Positions 53,037-62,021 of a stretch of DNA of 64,000 nt are shown here, in pieces. The stretch comes from Mesorhizobium sp. L-8-3. Its GTDB lineage: Bacteria; Pseudomonadota; Alphaproteobacteria; Rhizobiales; Rhizobiaceae. The stretch is from positions 2,416,501 through 2,480,500 of the forward strand of contig NZ_AP023262.1 in the NCBI RefSeq assembly GCF_016756615.1, read 5' to 3'. Below the pieces are notes generated by a model. The model was not told where the DNA came from and searched no databases. It worked only from the letters and a program-made list of their open reading frames with translations. Positions within the stretch are counted from its first letter, which is position 1, and every line of letters starts with the position of its first letter. The position numbers and the translations under genes are program-made.

Positions 53037-54575
53037 ATGAAGAATGTCGACAAACTGGTCACCACGCGGCGCGATGCGATGAAGAGCGGCATCGGCGCAG
53101 CAGCACTCGCCACGCTTGGCAGGGGGGCCGCTGTTGTCCCTGCGGCGCTGTCAACCGCTTCGGTCGTTGCTGCGGCCGATTTGGCCCAAGCACAGGACGC
53201 CGCTGCGGCGTCCATGCCCACCCAGCCGGCCACGGGCATCATCATGCAGCCAGGATATGCCCGGACCATAGCGCAAATGGCCTATGTCTGGGGCTGGCCG
53301 ATCGTCAACATGATCAACCGCAAGGCCAGGATCACACAGGCCCCGCATGCGGGTCGCCTCAATGGTGTGCTGCCCGCGGCTCCACAGGGGCAGATCGGTA
53401 TGCTCGCCGACTACATCGAGCCGTCGCAGACCTTCATCGCCTGCCCCAATCAAGATGTCGTCTACGGTCTCGGCTTTTTCTCGCTCGACGAGGAGCCGGT
53501 GGTCATCCAGGTGCCCGATTTCGGAGACCGCCTCTGGGTCTATGCGCTCTACGATGCGCGCACCGACCAGGTCGGTCAGCTCGGCAAGCCATACGGTTCG
53601 AAGCCGGGTTTCTATCTCCTGGTCGGTCCCCGGTGGAAAGGCCTGAAGCCGGCCGGAATCACGGACGTCATCCGTTACTCCACCTCGCTGGGTAACGCGA
53701 TTCCCCGCATATTCCAGGACGACACGCCCGAGGACAAGAAGGCGATCCAGCCTCTGATCAACCAGGTTGTCGCCTATCCGCTGAAGGACTTCACCGGTCA
53801 GATGAAGTCGGTCGACTGGATGAAGGCGCCGGACATTGTAGGCCCGAAAGATTCCGGCAGCGGCGCCGAGACGAGATGGGTCGTCCCGGAGAAATTCTTC
53901 GATCAGTTCGGCGAGGCGCTCAACATCGTCGATCCCTTGCCCGGCGAGGAAGCGCTGTATGGGCAGTTCCGCCTGCTGCTTGATGCGGCCAAGGACCCCG
54001 AACTGAAGAAGGTGATCGTCGCAGCAGCCATCGAGACGGAAGAGAAGGTCATCCAACCGTTCCACCAGTGGATCCACAACGGACGACCTGCCGGGAACGG
54101 CTGGAACCGCTCGACCAACAATGCAGAGTGGGGTGTCGACTACTTCAATCGGACAGGCACATCCAAATCGAACATGTTCGACAATCGCCCGAACGAGACG
54201 CAGTATTTCTACACCGACTTCGATGGCGCCGGCGGTGAGCTCAACGGCAGCGGCAGCTACAAGATTACCTTTGCGGCCGGGCAGGAGCCGCCGGTCAACG
54301 GGTTCTGGTCGCTGACGCTCTATAACGAGCATCACTTCTTCCATCCCAATGATCTTAAGCGTTATTCGCTCGGGACCAAGAACAAGAACCTTCAGCGCAA
54401 CGCGGATGGCTCACTTACGCTCTATGCAGGCGCGAAGTCACCGGGGGGAGACAAGGAGTCGAACTGGCTGCCGGCACCTGAGGGGACGTTCTCGCTCTAC
54501 ATTCGCGCATATTGGGGCAAGGAGCCGATCCTGGACGGCTCATGGCAGCCGCCGAAGATCGAGCTGGTTCAGTAG
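53037..54575 (+). CDS. Exported DUF1254/DUF1214 protein 2 (Tat-like signal)
   Basis: A 512-residue paralogue of the preceding gene. The N-terminus holds a twin-arginine-like signal ([20 protein letters not shown]), so a folded or cofactor-bearing precursor is possible. DUF1254 is visible as [17 protein letters not shown] and DUF1214 as [29 protein letters not shown] precedes the ATG at 53037. Codon use is like that of the neighbours. Confidence 0.86.
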   Translation: MKNVDKLVTTRRDAMKSGIGAAALATLGRGAAVVPAALSTASVVAAADLAQAQDAAAASMPTQPATGIIMQPGYARTIAQMAYVWGWPIVNMINRKARITQAPHAGRLNGVLPAAPQGQIGMLADYIEPSQTFIACPNQDVVYGLGFFSLDEEPVVIQVPDFGDRLWVYALYDARTDQVGQLGKPYGSKPGFYLLVGPRWKGLKPAGITDVIRYSTSLGNAIPRIFQDDTPEDKKAIQPLINQVVAYPLKDFTGQMKSVDWMKAPDIVGPKDSGSGAETRWVVPEKFFDQFGEALNIVDPLPGEEALYGQFRLLLDAAKDPELKKVIVAAAIETEEKVIQPFHQWIHNGRPAGNGWNRSTNNAEWGVDYFNRTGTSKSNMFDNRPNETQYFYTDFDGAGGELNGSGSYKITFAAGQEPPVNGFWSLTLYNEHHFFHPNDLKRYSLGTKNKNLQRNADGSLTLYAGAKSPGGDKESNWLPAPEGTFSLYIRAYWGKEPILDGSWQPPKIELVQ

Positions 54576-54919
54576 CCGACCGTCGTAAGTACGCTATTGT
54601 CGGTGAAGTCCGCATTCGCCTGCGAACGCTTGGACAGTTCGCAGGCGGGCATCCGGGCAGGCGAGACGGATTACTTGGCCTAAGAGCCATCTCGAATGAC
54701 CGCTCGCGTTGAAACGCGACATTCCCGTTCGCGAGCGCGAAGGTCGCGGAGCAGCGCTTATTGCGCGCTCCCGATCCCCGAGGTAATTCGGCGCTCTCTA
54801 TCATTGTCAGGGGGCAGGAAATCCCCTGCCAATCAAACAGTTGAATGGTGACTGATGGTATAGCTACCCAATTCCGGAAGAAGGAGATGGCACGACGCGG
54901 CTCAGGACTGGCTTCTCGT
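54576..54919. other. Non-coding region with hairpins between convergent genes
   Basis: No gene is recognised in this 344-base stretch. It carries a perfect 11-bp hairpin at 54617-54647 and a longer-range CGCTCGCG / CGCGAGCG pair further on. Confidence 0.55.
54617..54647. terminator. Hairpin after the second DUF1254 gene
   Basis: Perfect stem CGCCTGCGAAC / GTTCGCAGGCG with a nine-base loop, 42 bases after the stop. No T-run follows. Possible terminator. Confidence 0.5.
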
Positions 54920-56125
54920 TCATATCCCCGATAGCAGAGCCTGATTCAACCCCCGCATATCCTTCTCCTCGGGCGCGGTTTCCAGTCCAAGCACAGGCAG
55001 GACCCCGCGCAGATGGTCGTGGTGGGTGCGCACGCCATATTCGAGGTCGGAGAGGTAGAAGCCGCCGAAGGCTTCCGACAGCATGGATTCGTTCGACCAC
55101 ACCGAAAGCTGCACGTCCTCCGCCATTGTGTCGCGATCGATGCGATAGGAAAGGTAGCGTGCAGCCGCCTGCTCGCGGCTTTCGTCGGCATAGCGGTAGA
55201 TCGCGCCGCGCAGCAGGGTCTCGCCGGCCGACAGAGGGAACTCCTGGTAGAACTGCACGGATTCCGGCATCAGCGCGATCACATTGTTGGGAAAGATTCC
55301 GTAATAGATCCAGGCTTGCCTCAGATGCTCGGGCAGGCGCGAGGGCTTCGGAGCGAATTTGATGTAGTTCCTGACGCTCCAGCGGCGGCCGGCGTGCGGA
55401 TTGTATGTGGCGAAGGAACGCGACACTCCGTTGACGAAGGGCTCGTCGAAATAGGTCGATCCGTAGAGATCCTGGAGCGCCGGATGCGCCATGGCGACAT
55501 GGTAACCCTCATTGTCGACGTCGCGCACCGATTTCCAGTTGACGGGCGATTTTTGCGTCCAGATGCCCCAGGAGGGCACCATGTCGGCAACCTGGTAATG
55601 GGCGATCTCGGTTTCGACCGCCTTCATCAGCTCGGCCACGGCGGGCTGCGGGCCCTTGCGGAACCGGATGAAGATGAGACCCATCCAGATTTCGAGGTCG
55701 AGCGGCATGAGGCCGAATTCGTGCTTGTCGAGCTCGGGGAAGGAGCGCGGCCTGGCAGCACCTCGCAGCGTGCCGTCGAGATTGTAGACCCAGCCGTGGA
55801 AGGGGCAGACGAGCGCGTTGCGGCAATTGCCCTTGTCGTCGGCGACGACACGCGAGCCGCGGTGCCTGCAGATGTTGTGGAAGCCGCGCACCACGCCGTC
55901 CTTGCCGCGCAGGATGATGGCGCGCTCGCCCACGACGTCCATGGCGAGATAGTCGCCGGGATTGGGAACGTCGCTGACATGGCCGGCGATCTGCCAGTGG
56001 TTTCGGAAGACATGCTCCTTCTCGAGCTCGAGAAGGGCCGGGCTGTGATAGCTCCAGCCCGGCAGCCCGCGCCGGTCCCAGTCGTTGGGGACGGCGACGC
56101 CGTAGAGGTGATGTTTCATATCCAT
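54920..56125 (-). CDS. Rieske-type oxygenase alpha subunit
   Basis: A 401-residue ring-hydroxylating-type oxygenase. The Rieske [2Fe-2S] motif is CRHRGS (Cys-x-His) and CPFHGW (Cys-x-x-His), about residues 86-110. The mononuclear iron motif is in DVDNEGYHVAMAHPAL (bridging Asp, then two His) near residues 200-220. In this amine-related context it resembles oxygenases that demethylate quaternary amines (glycine betaine or stachydrine type) more than aromatic dioxygenases, but substrate cannot be read from sequence. No reductase gene is adjacent. Operator site C lies 14 bases upstream of the start. ATG 56119 is an alternative start. Confidence 0.86.
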   Translation of the reverse strand: MDMKHHLYGVAVPNDWDRRGLPGWSYHSPALLELEKEHVFRNHWQIAGHVSDVPNPGDYLAMDVVGERAIILRGKDGVVRGFHNICRHRGSRVVADDKGNCRNALVCPFHGWVYNLDGTLRGAARPRSFPELDKHEFGLMPLDLEIWMGLIFIRFRKGPQPAVAELMKAVETEIAHYQVADMVPSWGIWTQKSPVNWKSVRDVDNEGYHVAMAHPALQDLYGSTYFDEPFVNGVSRSFATYNPHAGRRWSVRNYIKFAPKPSRLPEHLRQAWIYYGIFPNNVIALMPESVQFYQEFPLSAGETLLRGAIYRYADESREQAAARYLSYRIDRDTMAEDVQLSVWSNESMLSEAFGGFYLSDLEYGVRTHHDHLRGVLPVLGLETAPEEKDMRGLNQALLSGI

Positions 56126-56138
56126 GGGATCATTCTTA

Positions 56139-56154
56139 TTGAATGTTCATTCAA
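56139..56154. promoter_or_regulatory. BetI/TetR-type operator, site C
   Basis: TTGAATGTTCATTCAA, within a longer palindrome (56136-56157) with 10-bp perfect arms TTATTGAATG and CATTCAATAA around TT. It lies directly before the Rieske gene and overlaps where its promoter must be. Confidence 0.8.
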
Positions 56155-56401
56155 TAAGAGCATATTTATGATTTAATTGCAACAGCTTATACAAATGCGA
56201 TTGTTGGATCTCTGCCGCAGTGCGGCGGCGGGAGGCGTGCCGGGTCGTTGTTCCGCCTGGAAAACTCCGATTTTTCCGGGAGTTAATCTCGTCCCTGCGA
56301 CCCTGTCGGATAGGAATGCGCCGTTGTCCGCGCGCCTACGCACGAAATCCGGATGCGGGTGCCTGGACCCTTGTCGAACGAAGGCGCGGCTTTGGGCGAA
56401 T

Positions 56402-57307
56402 TCAAAGCGAGCGGATCAGACGGGAGATCTGACCGGGCGCGTCCGTGGTGATCTGGCGCACCTTGGCCCCGACGAGCGCCGCAAGCGCGGGCGCATCGAT
56501 CCCCCGACCGGGATTGACCGTCCAGGCGTCCGTCTCGATGCCGAGGTCGAGCAGGCGAGCGACGAGCGGAAACCGCCGCCTCTGCGCGGCAACAATGGCA
56601 TCGAACCTGAGATAGGCGATGCTCACGCCGGCCTTGCGGCGCTCGATGTGGCGCAGCAGCCGCTCAGGATCGCGCAAGCCAGGCTGGCGCGATACCGCCA
56701 GCATCGGGTCGTAGCCGAGCCGGGCTCCGGGAATGACCGAAACGAAGCGGCGCGCATCCTCGAGATGATGCGACCCGACGACGATGGCGTCGCCCAATCC
56801 GCGAACTGCTGCCGCCGCGTCGCCGATCGCCGAATCCGGGAGCCGGCGTCCGTTGAGAAGCTTGAGGTCGAGCTGAAGGTTGGCCGATGGCGCTCTCGGC
56901 AGTATTCGAAGCGGGGCCACCAGCTCGGCGAGCGGCAGGACCGGCGCATCGGGGTCGGCGGCGCCATCGGCGTCGCGGTGAAAGAGCCCCCGGATCGAGG
57001 CAATCGGCGTGGACGGGACGCGCCCGCGTCCGGTCGTCGATGGGCCCAGCGTCGGATCGTGCAGAACCGCGAAGCGGTCGTCTGCGGTGGCCAGGATATC
57101 GACCTCGAGGCTCGCTCCGAGCCGCCATCCAAGGGCGAGGTTCGAACGCCTGAAAGGCGCTTCGGCGAGATATCTTCGCAGCTTGTGCCACTTCAGGCGA
57201 ATAGGCCCGTGCGGGCCCTCGACAGCAATCGGCGTGTCCGACGCCTCGCCGCTGACTTCCTGAGCAACCTGCTTCAGCGGCGCCACCACGTGCCCCTCCC
57301 CACCCAT
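56402..57307 (-). CDS. Glycerophosphodiesterase-like protein with altered active site
   Basis: A 301-residue protein matching GDPD enzymes in SLEVDILATADDRFAVLHD and TTGRGR and in the barrel end (GIETDAWTVN). The usual start motif with the catalytic HRG and PEN residues is missing: the corresponding region reads FRRSNLALGWRLGA. It may be inactive or act on another substrate. It is the last gene of the ugp-type transporter operon. ATG 57307 is the start used; it lies 36 bases after the ATPase gene. Confidence 0.75.
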   Translation of the reverse strand: MGGEGHVVAPLKQVAQEVSGEASDTPIAVEGPHGPIRLKWHKLRRYLAEAPFRRSNLALGWRLGASLEVDILATADDRFAVLHDPTLGPSTTGRGRVPSTPIASIRGLFHRDADGAADPDAPVLPLAELVAPLRILPRAPSANLQLDLKLLNGRRLPDSAIGDAAAAVRGLGDAIVVGSHHLEDARRFVSVIPGARLGYDPMLAVSRQPGLRDPERLLRHIERRKAGVSIAYLRFDAIVAAQRRRFPLVARLLDLGIETDAWTVNPGRGIDAPALAALVGAKVRQITTDAPGQISRLIRSL

Positions 57308-57343
57308 CTCGAAGAACTGGACAAGTCGGCGGCCGCCGACCCG

Positions 57344-58408
57344 TCAAGTCGGGGCGCGAACATGCGCGCCTGCGACGAGCTTCTGCTCGGCCGTCTCGAA
57401 CACCAGTGAATTCTCCGGCGCAAAGCCGATCTTCACCTCTTCTCCGGGCGAGTGGGCGGCAGATGAGCCCTGCACGAGCACGCGAACGGTGCCGACTCCG
57501 GTGTCGACGACATAGAGGATCTCGCGCCCCATCGGTTCGATCTGCATGATGCGGCCGGGAAAGCCGCTGCCACCGAATCGCAGATGTTCCGGCCTCAGTC
57601 CGACGGTCAGCGCTCCTGATGCCCCTTCGATCGGGAATTGGGTGCCGTTGGCGCTGACCTTGCCGCCCTCGGCTTTGCCCGCAATCAGGTTGATGGGTGG
57701 CGAGCCGATGAAGCCGGCGACGAACAGGCTGGATGGCCTGAGATAGAGATCATCCGGCGTCCCGACCTGCTCGATGCGGCCGGCGCGCATGCAGATGATG
57801 CGGTCGGCCATCGTGGTGGCCTCGATCTGGTCGTGCGTGACCAGCACGGTTGTCACCCCGAGGTGCTCCTGCAGGGACTTGATCTCCGTGCGCATCGAGA
57901 GCCGAAGGGTCGCGTCGAGGTTGGAAAGCGGCTCGTCGAGCAGCAGCAGCTGTGGCTCCTTCACTAGGGCACGCGCCAGTGCAACCCGCTGCTGCTGGCC
58001 GCCGGAAAGCTCGCCGGGACGGCGTTCGAGCAGTTCTGCGACCCGGACAAGTTCGGCGGCGGCCTTCACCCGGCCGAGAGCTTCGTCGCGCGGCGTCTTC
58101 TTGAAGCGCAGCGGGAACAGGATGTTGTCGCGCACGCTCATATGCGGATAAAGGGCATAGGACTGAAAGACGATGCCGACATTGCGGTCCCGCGCCTCCA
58201 CCTCGTTCACGACATGGCCGTCGAAGAGCAACTCGCCGCCGGTCGGCACGTAGATCCCGGCGAGCATGAAGAGGCTCGTCGACTTGCCGCAGCCGGAGGG
58301 GCCGAGCAGCGCGACGAACTCGCCGTCCTCGATCACAAGGTTCATGCCGGGGATCACCTCGACGTCGCCGAAGCGCTTCGACACGTTGCGGAACTCGATC
58401 TTGGCCAT
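57344..58408 (-). CDS. ugp-type ABC transporter ATP-binding protein
   Basis: ATPase of 354 residues in the UgpC/MalK class: Walker [10 protein letters not shown], signature [16 protein letters not shown], Walker B LLLLDEPLSNLD, and a C-terminal MalK-type regulatory (TOBE) domain (ALTVGLRPEHLRF). ATG 58408 fits the family start (MAKIEFRNVSKRFG). It is five bases after the permease gene, in the operon that runs from the binding protein at 61909 to the GDPD-like gene. Confidence 0.9.
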   Translation of the reverse strand: MAKIEFRNVSKRFGDVEVIPGMNLVIEDGEFVALLGPSGCGKSTSLFMLAGIYVPTGGELLFDGHVVNEVEARDRNVGIVFQSYALYPHMSVRDNILFPLRFKKTPRDEALGRVKAAAELVRVAELLERRPGELSGGQQQRVALARALVKEPQLLLLDEPLSNLDATLRLSMRTEIKSLQEHLGVTTVLVTHDQIEATTMADRIICMRAGRIEQVGTPDDLYLRPSSLFVAGFIGSPPINLIAGKAEGGKVSANGTQFPIEGASGALTVGLRPEHLRFGGSGFPGRIMQIEPMGREILYVVDTGVGTVRVLVQGSSAAHSPGEEVKIGFAPENSLVFETAEQKLVAGAHVRAPT

Positions 58409-58413
58409 ACCAG

Positions 58414-59514
58414 TCAGCCCTTCACGCCACCGATCGACATCTGCATCAGATAGCGCTGGGCGGCCAGATAGAGGATCAGGCTTGGAACGAGGTAGAAGAC
58501 GCCCACTGCCGAGACCACTCCGTAGTCGACGCCCATGACGTCGTCCCGCACCCAGTACATGTAGAGGCTCATGGTCCAGTTGGTGTTTCTCACCAGGAAG
58601 GTGAAGACGAAGATGTACTCCTCCCAGCCCCGGATGAAGGTGAAGACCGCTATTGCGAGGATGCCGTTCCTGACTTGCGGCAGCACGACGCTGACGAATG
58701 CCTGCCGCCGTGACGCGCCGTCGGTCAGCGCGCTCATCTCGATGTCCCATGGCACCGCGTCGAAGAAGCCCTTCATGATGAAGATCGCAAAGGGCAACTC
58801 AAAGGCGACGAGCACCAGGATCACGCCGGCAAGCGTGTCGAGCAGCCCGATCCAGTAGAGCATCAGGAACATCGGCACGATCAGCGTCATCACCGGGAAG
58901 GCGTGCAGCACCAGCAGCGAGCGCAGCATCGCCGAGCGCCCGGGGAACTGGAAACGCGACAGGTAATAGGCCGCCAGCGAGGCAACCGTGACGACAATGG
59001 CCGTTTGCGCGCCGGCAATCAGGACCGAGTTGCCGAAGGCGTGCCAGACATTGGGGAACTGTACCGCACCTTTCACCTCTCCGACCCGCGATCGCACCAC
59101 GGAAGCGAAGTCCGGTTCCCACAGGAAGATGAAATTGCCGACATGGAGGTCTCGGCCGACGAAAAGGACGATGGCAAGGACGGCGATCGCAGTGATGACC
59201 GCCATGCCGATCCACATCTGGCGACGGTCCTGCGTGAACGCGGCTGCGAGCCACAGGGCTACCACTGTCGGCACGACCACCGCCGTCGACCGCCAGAGCA
59301 CCGCCGTCTCGGCAACGCCGGTCCTGGCCGAGAAGGCGATCGTGACCAGCCAGAAATAGGGCAGGATGATCGGCAGCGAGACGGCGATCAGGAAGGAGTA
59401 AAGGACGACCGCCTTGGTGCGGCGCAAATTGCGCGCCCGTGCCGCCAGCCTGTCCCAATCGACCAGTGGCTCGTGCGTTGCCGCGGATGTTGTTGGGATC
59501 GCCTCGACCGCCAT
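58414..59514 (-). CDS. ugp-type ABC transporter permease 2 (UgpE/MalG class, enlarged)
   Basis: A 366-residue permease, about 85 residues longer than usual UgpE. After the first helix (VLYSFLIAVSLPIILPYFWL) an extra segment with two more hydrophobic stretches (VVVPTVVALWLAAAF and IGMAVITAIAVLAIVLFVG, about residues 78-122) and a further periplasmic loop are inserted. The rest is standard, with the EAA loop IEMSALTDGASRRQAFVSVVLP. It begins one base after the stop of permease 1. Confidence 0.88.
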   Translation of the reverse strand: MAVEAIPTTSAATHEPLVDWDRLAARARNLRRTKAVVLYSFLIAVSLPIILPYFWLVTIAFSARTGVAETAVLWRSTAVVVPTVVALWLAAAFTQDRRQMWIGMAVITAIAVLAIVLFVGRDLHVGNFIFLWEPDFASVVRSRVGEVKGAVQFPNVWHAFGNSVLIAGAQTAIVVTVASLAAYYLSRFQFPGRSAMLRSLLVLHAFPVMTLIVPMFLMLYWIGLLDTLAGVILVLVAFELPFAIFIMKGFFDAVPWDIEMSALTDGASRRQAFVSVVLPQVRNGILAIAVFTFIRGWEEYIFVFTFLVRNTNWTMSLYMYWVRDDVMGVDYGVVSAVGVFYLVPSLILYLAAQRYLMQMSIGGVKG

Positions 59515-59515
59515 C

Positions 59516-60466
59516 TCAATGCACCTCGATGCGCGGGCGTTGCAGCAGGCGCTCCATGTCGAAGAAGCGCCAGCCGATAAGCGCTACGACCACGCCGATT
59601 ACGATCAGGAACAGCGCCAGCGCGGCGCCATAGGCATACTGGCCGTTCTCGAAGGCTCGCCGGTATACGTAGAGCGCATAGACCGTCGTGTCATAGAACG
59701 GACCACCCCTCGTGAGCAGCAGGATGTACTCGAAGCTCACCAGAAGCGAGAGCGTCTGGTAGATCGTCACGAAGCTGATCGGCCAGCGCAGGGCCGGCAA
59801 GGTGATGAAGCGGATCTGCGCGAAGGTCCCGGCGCCGTCCACCGCGGCGGCGTGGAACAGGTGCTCGGGAATCCCGCGGATCGCGGCGGTGAAGATGATC
59901 ATGCCCATCGAGGCGCCGATGAAGCCGTTGGAGATGATGATGAGCGCAACCGGAGCGGAGGTCAGCAGGTCGAGCGGCGCATCGAGGCCGAAGCCCTGCA
60001 TCAGGACCTGGTTGACGAGACCGGCTTCGGTCGGGCTCACCGCCCACAGCCAGAGCAGAATGTAGAGCACCGACGGGCTCATCCGCGGCAGGAGCCACAC
60101 GCCGCGGAAGAAACCGCCGGAAACGTTCCGGAGCGACGTGGTGGTGATGGCGAGAATCAGGCCGAAGGTCACGTTGAAGATCGCCAGCGTGCCGAAGACG
60201 TAGATGAAGGTGAGCCCGATGACCGGCGTCAGCCGGCGGTCGCCGCGGAAGATCTTCTCGAATTGCTCGATGGTGAACCCGGTGATGCGAAGCGACCGGT
60301 TGAGGTCGGTGAACGAGACTGCGATGTCGATGAGAACCGGGACGATGAAAAACAGGACCGTGAGAATGATTGCCGGGCCAAGCAGGATCACGAAGTTCGC
60401 GCGCCGGCGGGTCGCAGACCGGGCATGGCCGCGGTGCTCGATCATGAGTTCGTCTAAAGTCGTCAT
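59516..60466 (-). CDS. ugp-type ABC transporter permease 1 (UgpA/MalF class)
   Basis: A 316-residue permease with six transmembrane segments; the EAA loop is FHAAAVDGAGTFAQIRFITLP, followed by SFEYILLLTRGGPFYDTTV, typical of UgpA-like permeases. ATG 60466 (MTTLDELMIEHRGH) is used; ATG 60445 is possible. It follows the binding protein gene after 66 bases. Confidence 0.9.
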   Translation of the reverse strand: MTTLDELMIEHRGHARSATRRRANFVILLGPAIILTVLFFIVPVLIDIAVSFTDLNRSLRITGFTIEQFEKIFRGDRRLTPVIGLTFIYVFGTLAIFNVTFGLILAITTTSLRNVSGGFFRGVWLLPRMSPSVLYILLWLWAVSPTEAGLVNQVLMQGFGLDAPLDLLTSAPVALIIISNGFIGASMGMIIFTAAIRGIPEHLFHAAAVDGAGTFAQIRFITLPALRWPISFVTIYQTLSLLVSFEYILLLTRGGPFYDTTVYALYVYRRAFENGQYAYGAALALFLIVIGVVVALIGWRFFDMERLLQRPRIEVH

Positions 60467-60532
60467 TGCCTGACACGCTCGTCGCGACGGTCGATGCGGT
60501 GCGTAACTCGACCGTCGCAAGGCCGATCGGAG

Positions 60533-61909
60533 CTATTTGACGACGACGTCTTCGAGGCTCGCCGACGCCTCGTCGATCACGAATTCCGCCGCATCGTCCG
60601 CCGACAGCCGTCCCGACTCTATGCCCTGGATCGCCGCATAGATGATGCCGTTGAGCTCGCCGAACTGCGCATTGTTGGGAAGGAATTTCGTGATCTTGAG
60701 CAGGTCGGTCGCACGGGCGAGTGGCCAGGCTTCCGCATAGCGCGGATCCTCGAGCTGCTCGGGCTTGATGCCGAGATGGGTCGTGGTAACCGCATGATCG
60801 GTGTTGAGGTCGGCCGCCGAGGCGTGGCCAAGCAGGCGGACAGCGAGTTCCGGCTCCTTGGTGCTGGCGGAGATCACGTAGACGATCGGATGGGTCAGGC
60901 TGACCGGCGAGCCGCCCTTGGCGGGTGCCGGCCCGGCGATCCAGCCCCAATCCGCGAAGAAGGCTTTTTCATCCTGTGGCAGGCCGTAGGTCGGGAAGGC
61001 CACGCTGCCGAGATCCCAGATCCCGTACATCCAGAAGGCCGCGTTGCCGGTATAGAACTCCTTGCGCAGCGCGTCGAATTCCATCGCGGTGTTGTTGGCG
61101 GGGATGACGCCTTCCTTCACCCCGCGCTCGAACCAGCCGAATGCCGCGGCGAGCTTGTCACGCTCAAGGAGCAACTTGCCGCTCGCCGGATCGATGAAGT
61201 CATTGCCGTAGGCATTGAAGACCATGATGTAGTCGGGGCCCTTGTTCGGCCGGTGAAGGACGCCGTACTGGGCTTTCGTCTTGTCGACCACCTGCTTGGC
61301 GATATCCAGGACCTCGTCCATTGTCAGGTCGCCCGACAGTGCCCGCTGGGGCAAAGCGTCGACGAAAGCGGCGTCATAGCCGGCCTCGCGGAGGAGTTTC
61401 TTGTTGTAGAAGAACATCCTCGCCTCCGCATCCTGCGGGATGGCGTAGGTGCCGTCGGGGCACCTGGTCGATGACCAGAGCTCCGGGAAGATCGTCCCGA
61501 AGTGCTGCGGGTATTTGGCGATATAGTCGTCGAGCTTGAGGGCGAAGCCGTCCTGCTGGAAGGCGCAGACCCATTCATGCGCAGCGATGAACATGTCCGG
61601 CCCCTGGCCGATGCCGAACACTTTCAGGAGCTGCAGAGCGTCGTCGTCAAAACCCTTGGCAGGGCTCTCGCGCACCGCGACCTCGATACGCTTGGGTGAA
61701 CCTTCGGCCTCGAGTTCCTTGTTGAGCCGCTCTGCAGCCTTGACCACATTGCCCGGACGCAATGGTCCGGAAGGATCCTGACGCGACCACAGCTCGAATT
61801 TCACGGTCTCCTGGGCGAAAACCGGCATTGCCGTGAAGACGGCTGCCAAGCCACCCGCAAGTACTGCACTCAGGAGTGCGGCGGCAGTTCCACTCTTCCA
61901 GTGAATCAT
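60533..61909 (-). CDS. ugp-type ABC transporter substrate-binding protein
   Basis: Periplasmic binding protein of 458 residues (type 2 fold, UgpB/MalE class). A long signal peptide ends near VFAQ; AMFFYNKKLL-like RMFFYNKKLLREAGYD and FWMYGIWDLGSVAFPTYGLP are family-like stretches. First gene of the operon. It is divergent from the LacI regulator with a palindromic operator in between. Because of the two GDPD-type genes around, a glycerophosphodiester or a sugar-phosphate derivative is a plausible substrate. Confidence 0.87.
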   Translation of the reverse strand: MIHWKSGTAAALLSAVLAGGLAAVFTAMPVFAQETVKFELWSRQDPSGPLRPGNVVKAAERLNKELEAEGSPKRIEVAVRESPAKGFDDDALQLLKVFGIGQGPDMFIAAHEWVCAFQQDGFALKLDDYIAKYPQHFGTIFPELWSSTRCPDGTYAIPQDAEARMFFYNKKLLREAGYDAAFVDALPQRALSGDLTMDEVLDIAKQVVDKTKAQYGVLHRPNKGPDYIMVFNAYGNDFIDPASGKLLLERDKLAAAFGWFERGVKEGVIPANNTAMEFDALRKEFYTGNAAFWMYGIWDLGSVAFPTYGLPQDEKAFFADWGWIAGPAPAKGGSPVSLTHPIVYVISASTKEPELAVRLLGHASAADLNTDHAVTTTHLGIKPEQLEDPRYAEAWPLARATDLLKITKFLPNNAQFGELNGIIYAAIQGIESGRLSADDAAEFVIDEASASLEDVVVK

Positions 61910-61954
61910 CTTTCCATCCTCCCTGCTGCGGCACGCTTCACCGCGCCGTCATGT

Positions 61955-61974
61955 TGTTGCAATGCTGTGCAACA
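61955..61974. promoter_or_regulatory. LacI-type operator palindrome
   Basis: Arms TGTTGCA and TGCAACA around ATGCTG, between the binding-protein gene and the divergent LacI-type regulator. Size and symmetry fit a LacI/GalR operator. Confidence 0.7.
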
Positions 61975-62021
61975 GGATTATGAATGCACTTGGGAGAATG
62001 TCCAGTGGGAGGGGTCGAACC

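Noticed and set aside
56263..56284. Possible terminator AACTCC / GGAGTT
   Set aside because: Short stem without T-run, not well placed after any gene end (about 120 bases past the GDPD-like stop and upstream of the divergent Rieske region).
56177..57409. Long plus-strand open frame (410 codons)
   Set aside because: It is antisense to the GDPD-like gene and the ATPase end, very rich in Arg and Glu, and matches no family: a shadow of high-GC coding on the other strand.
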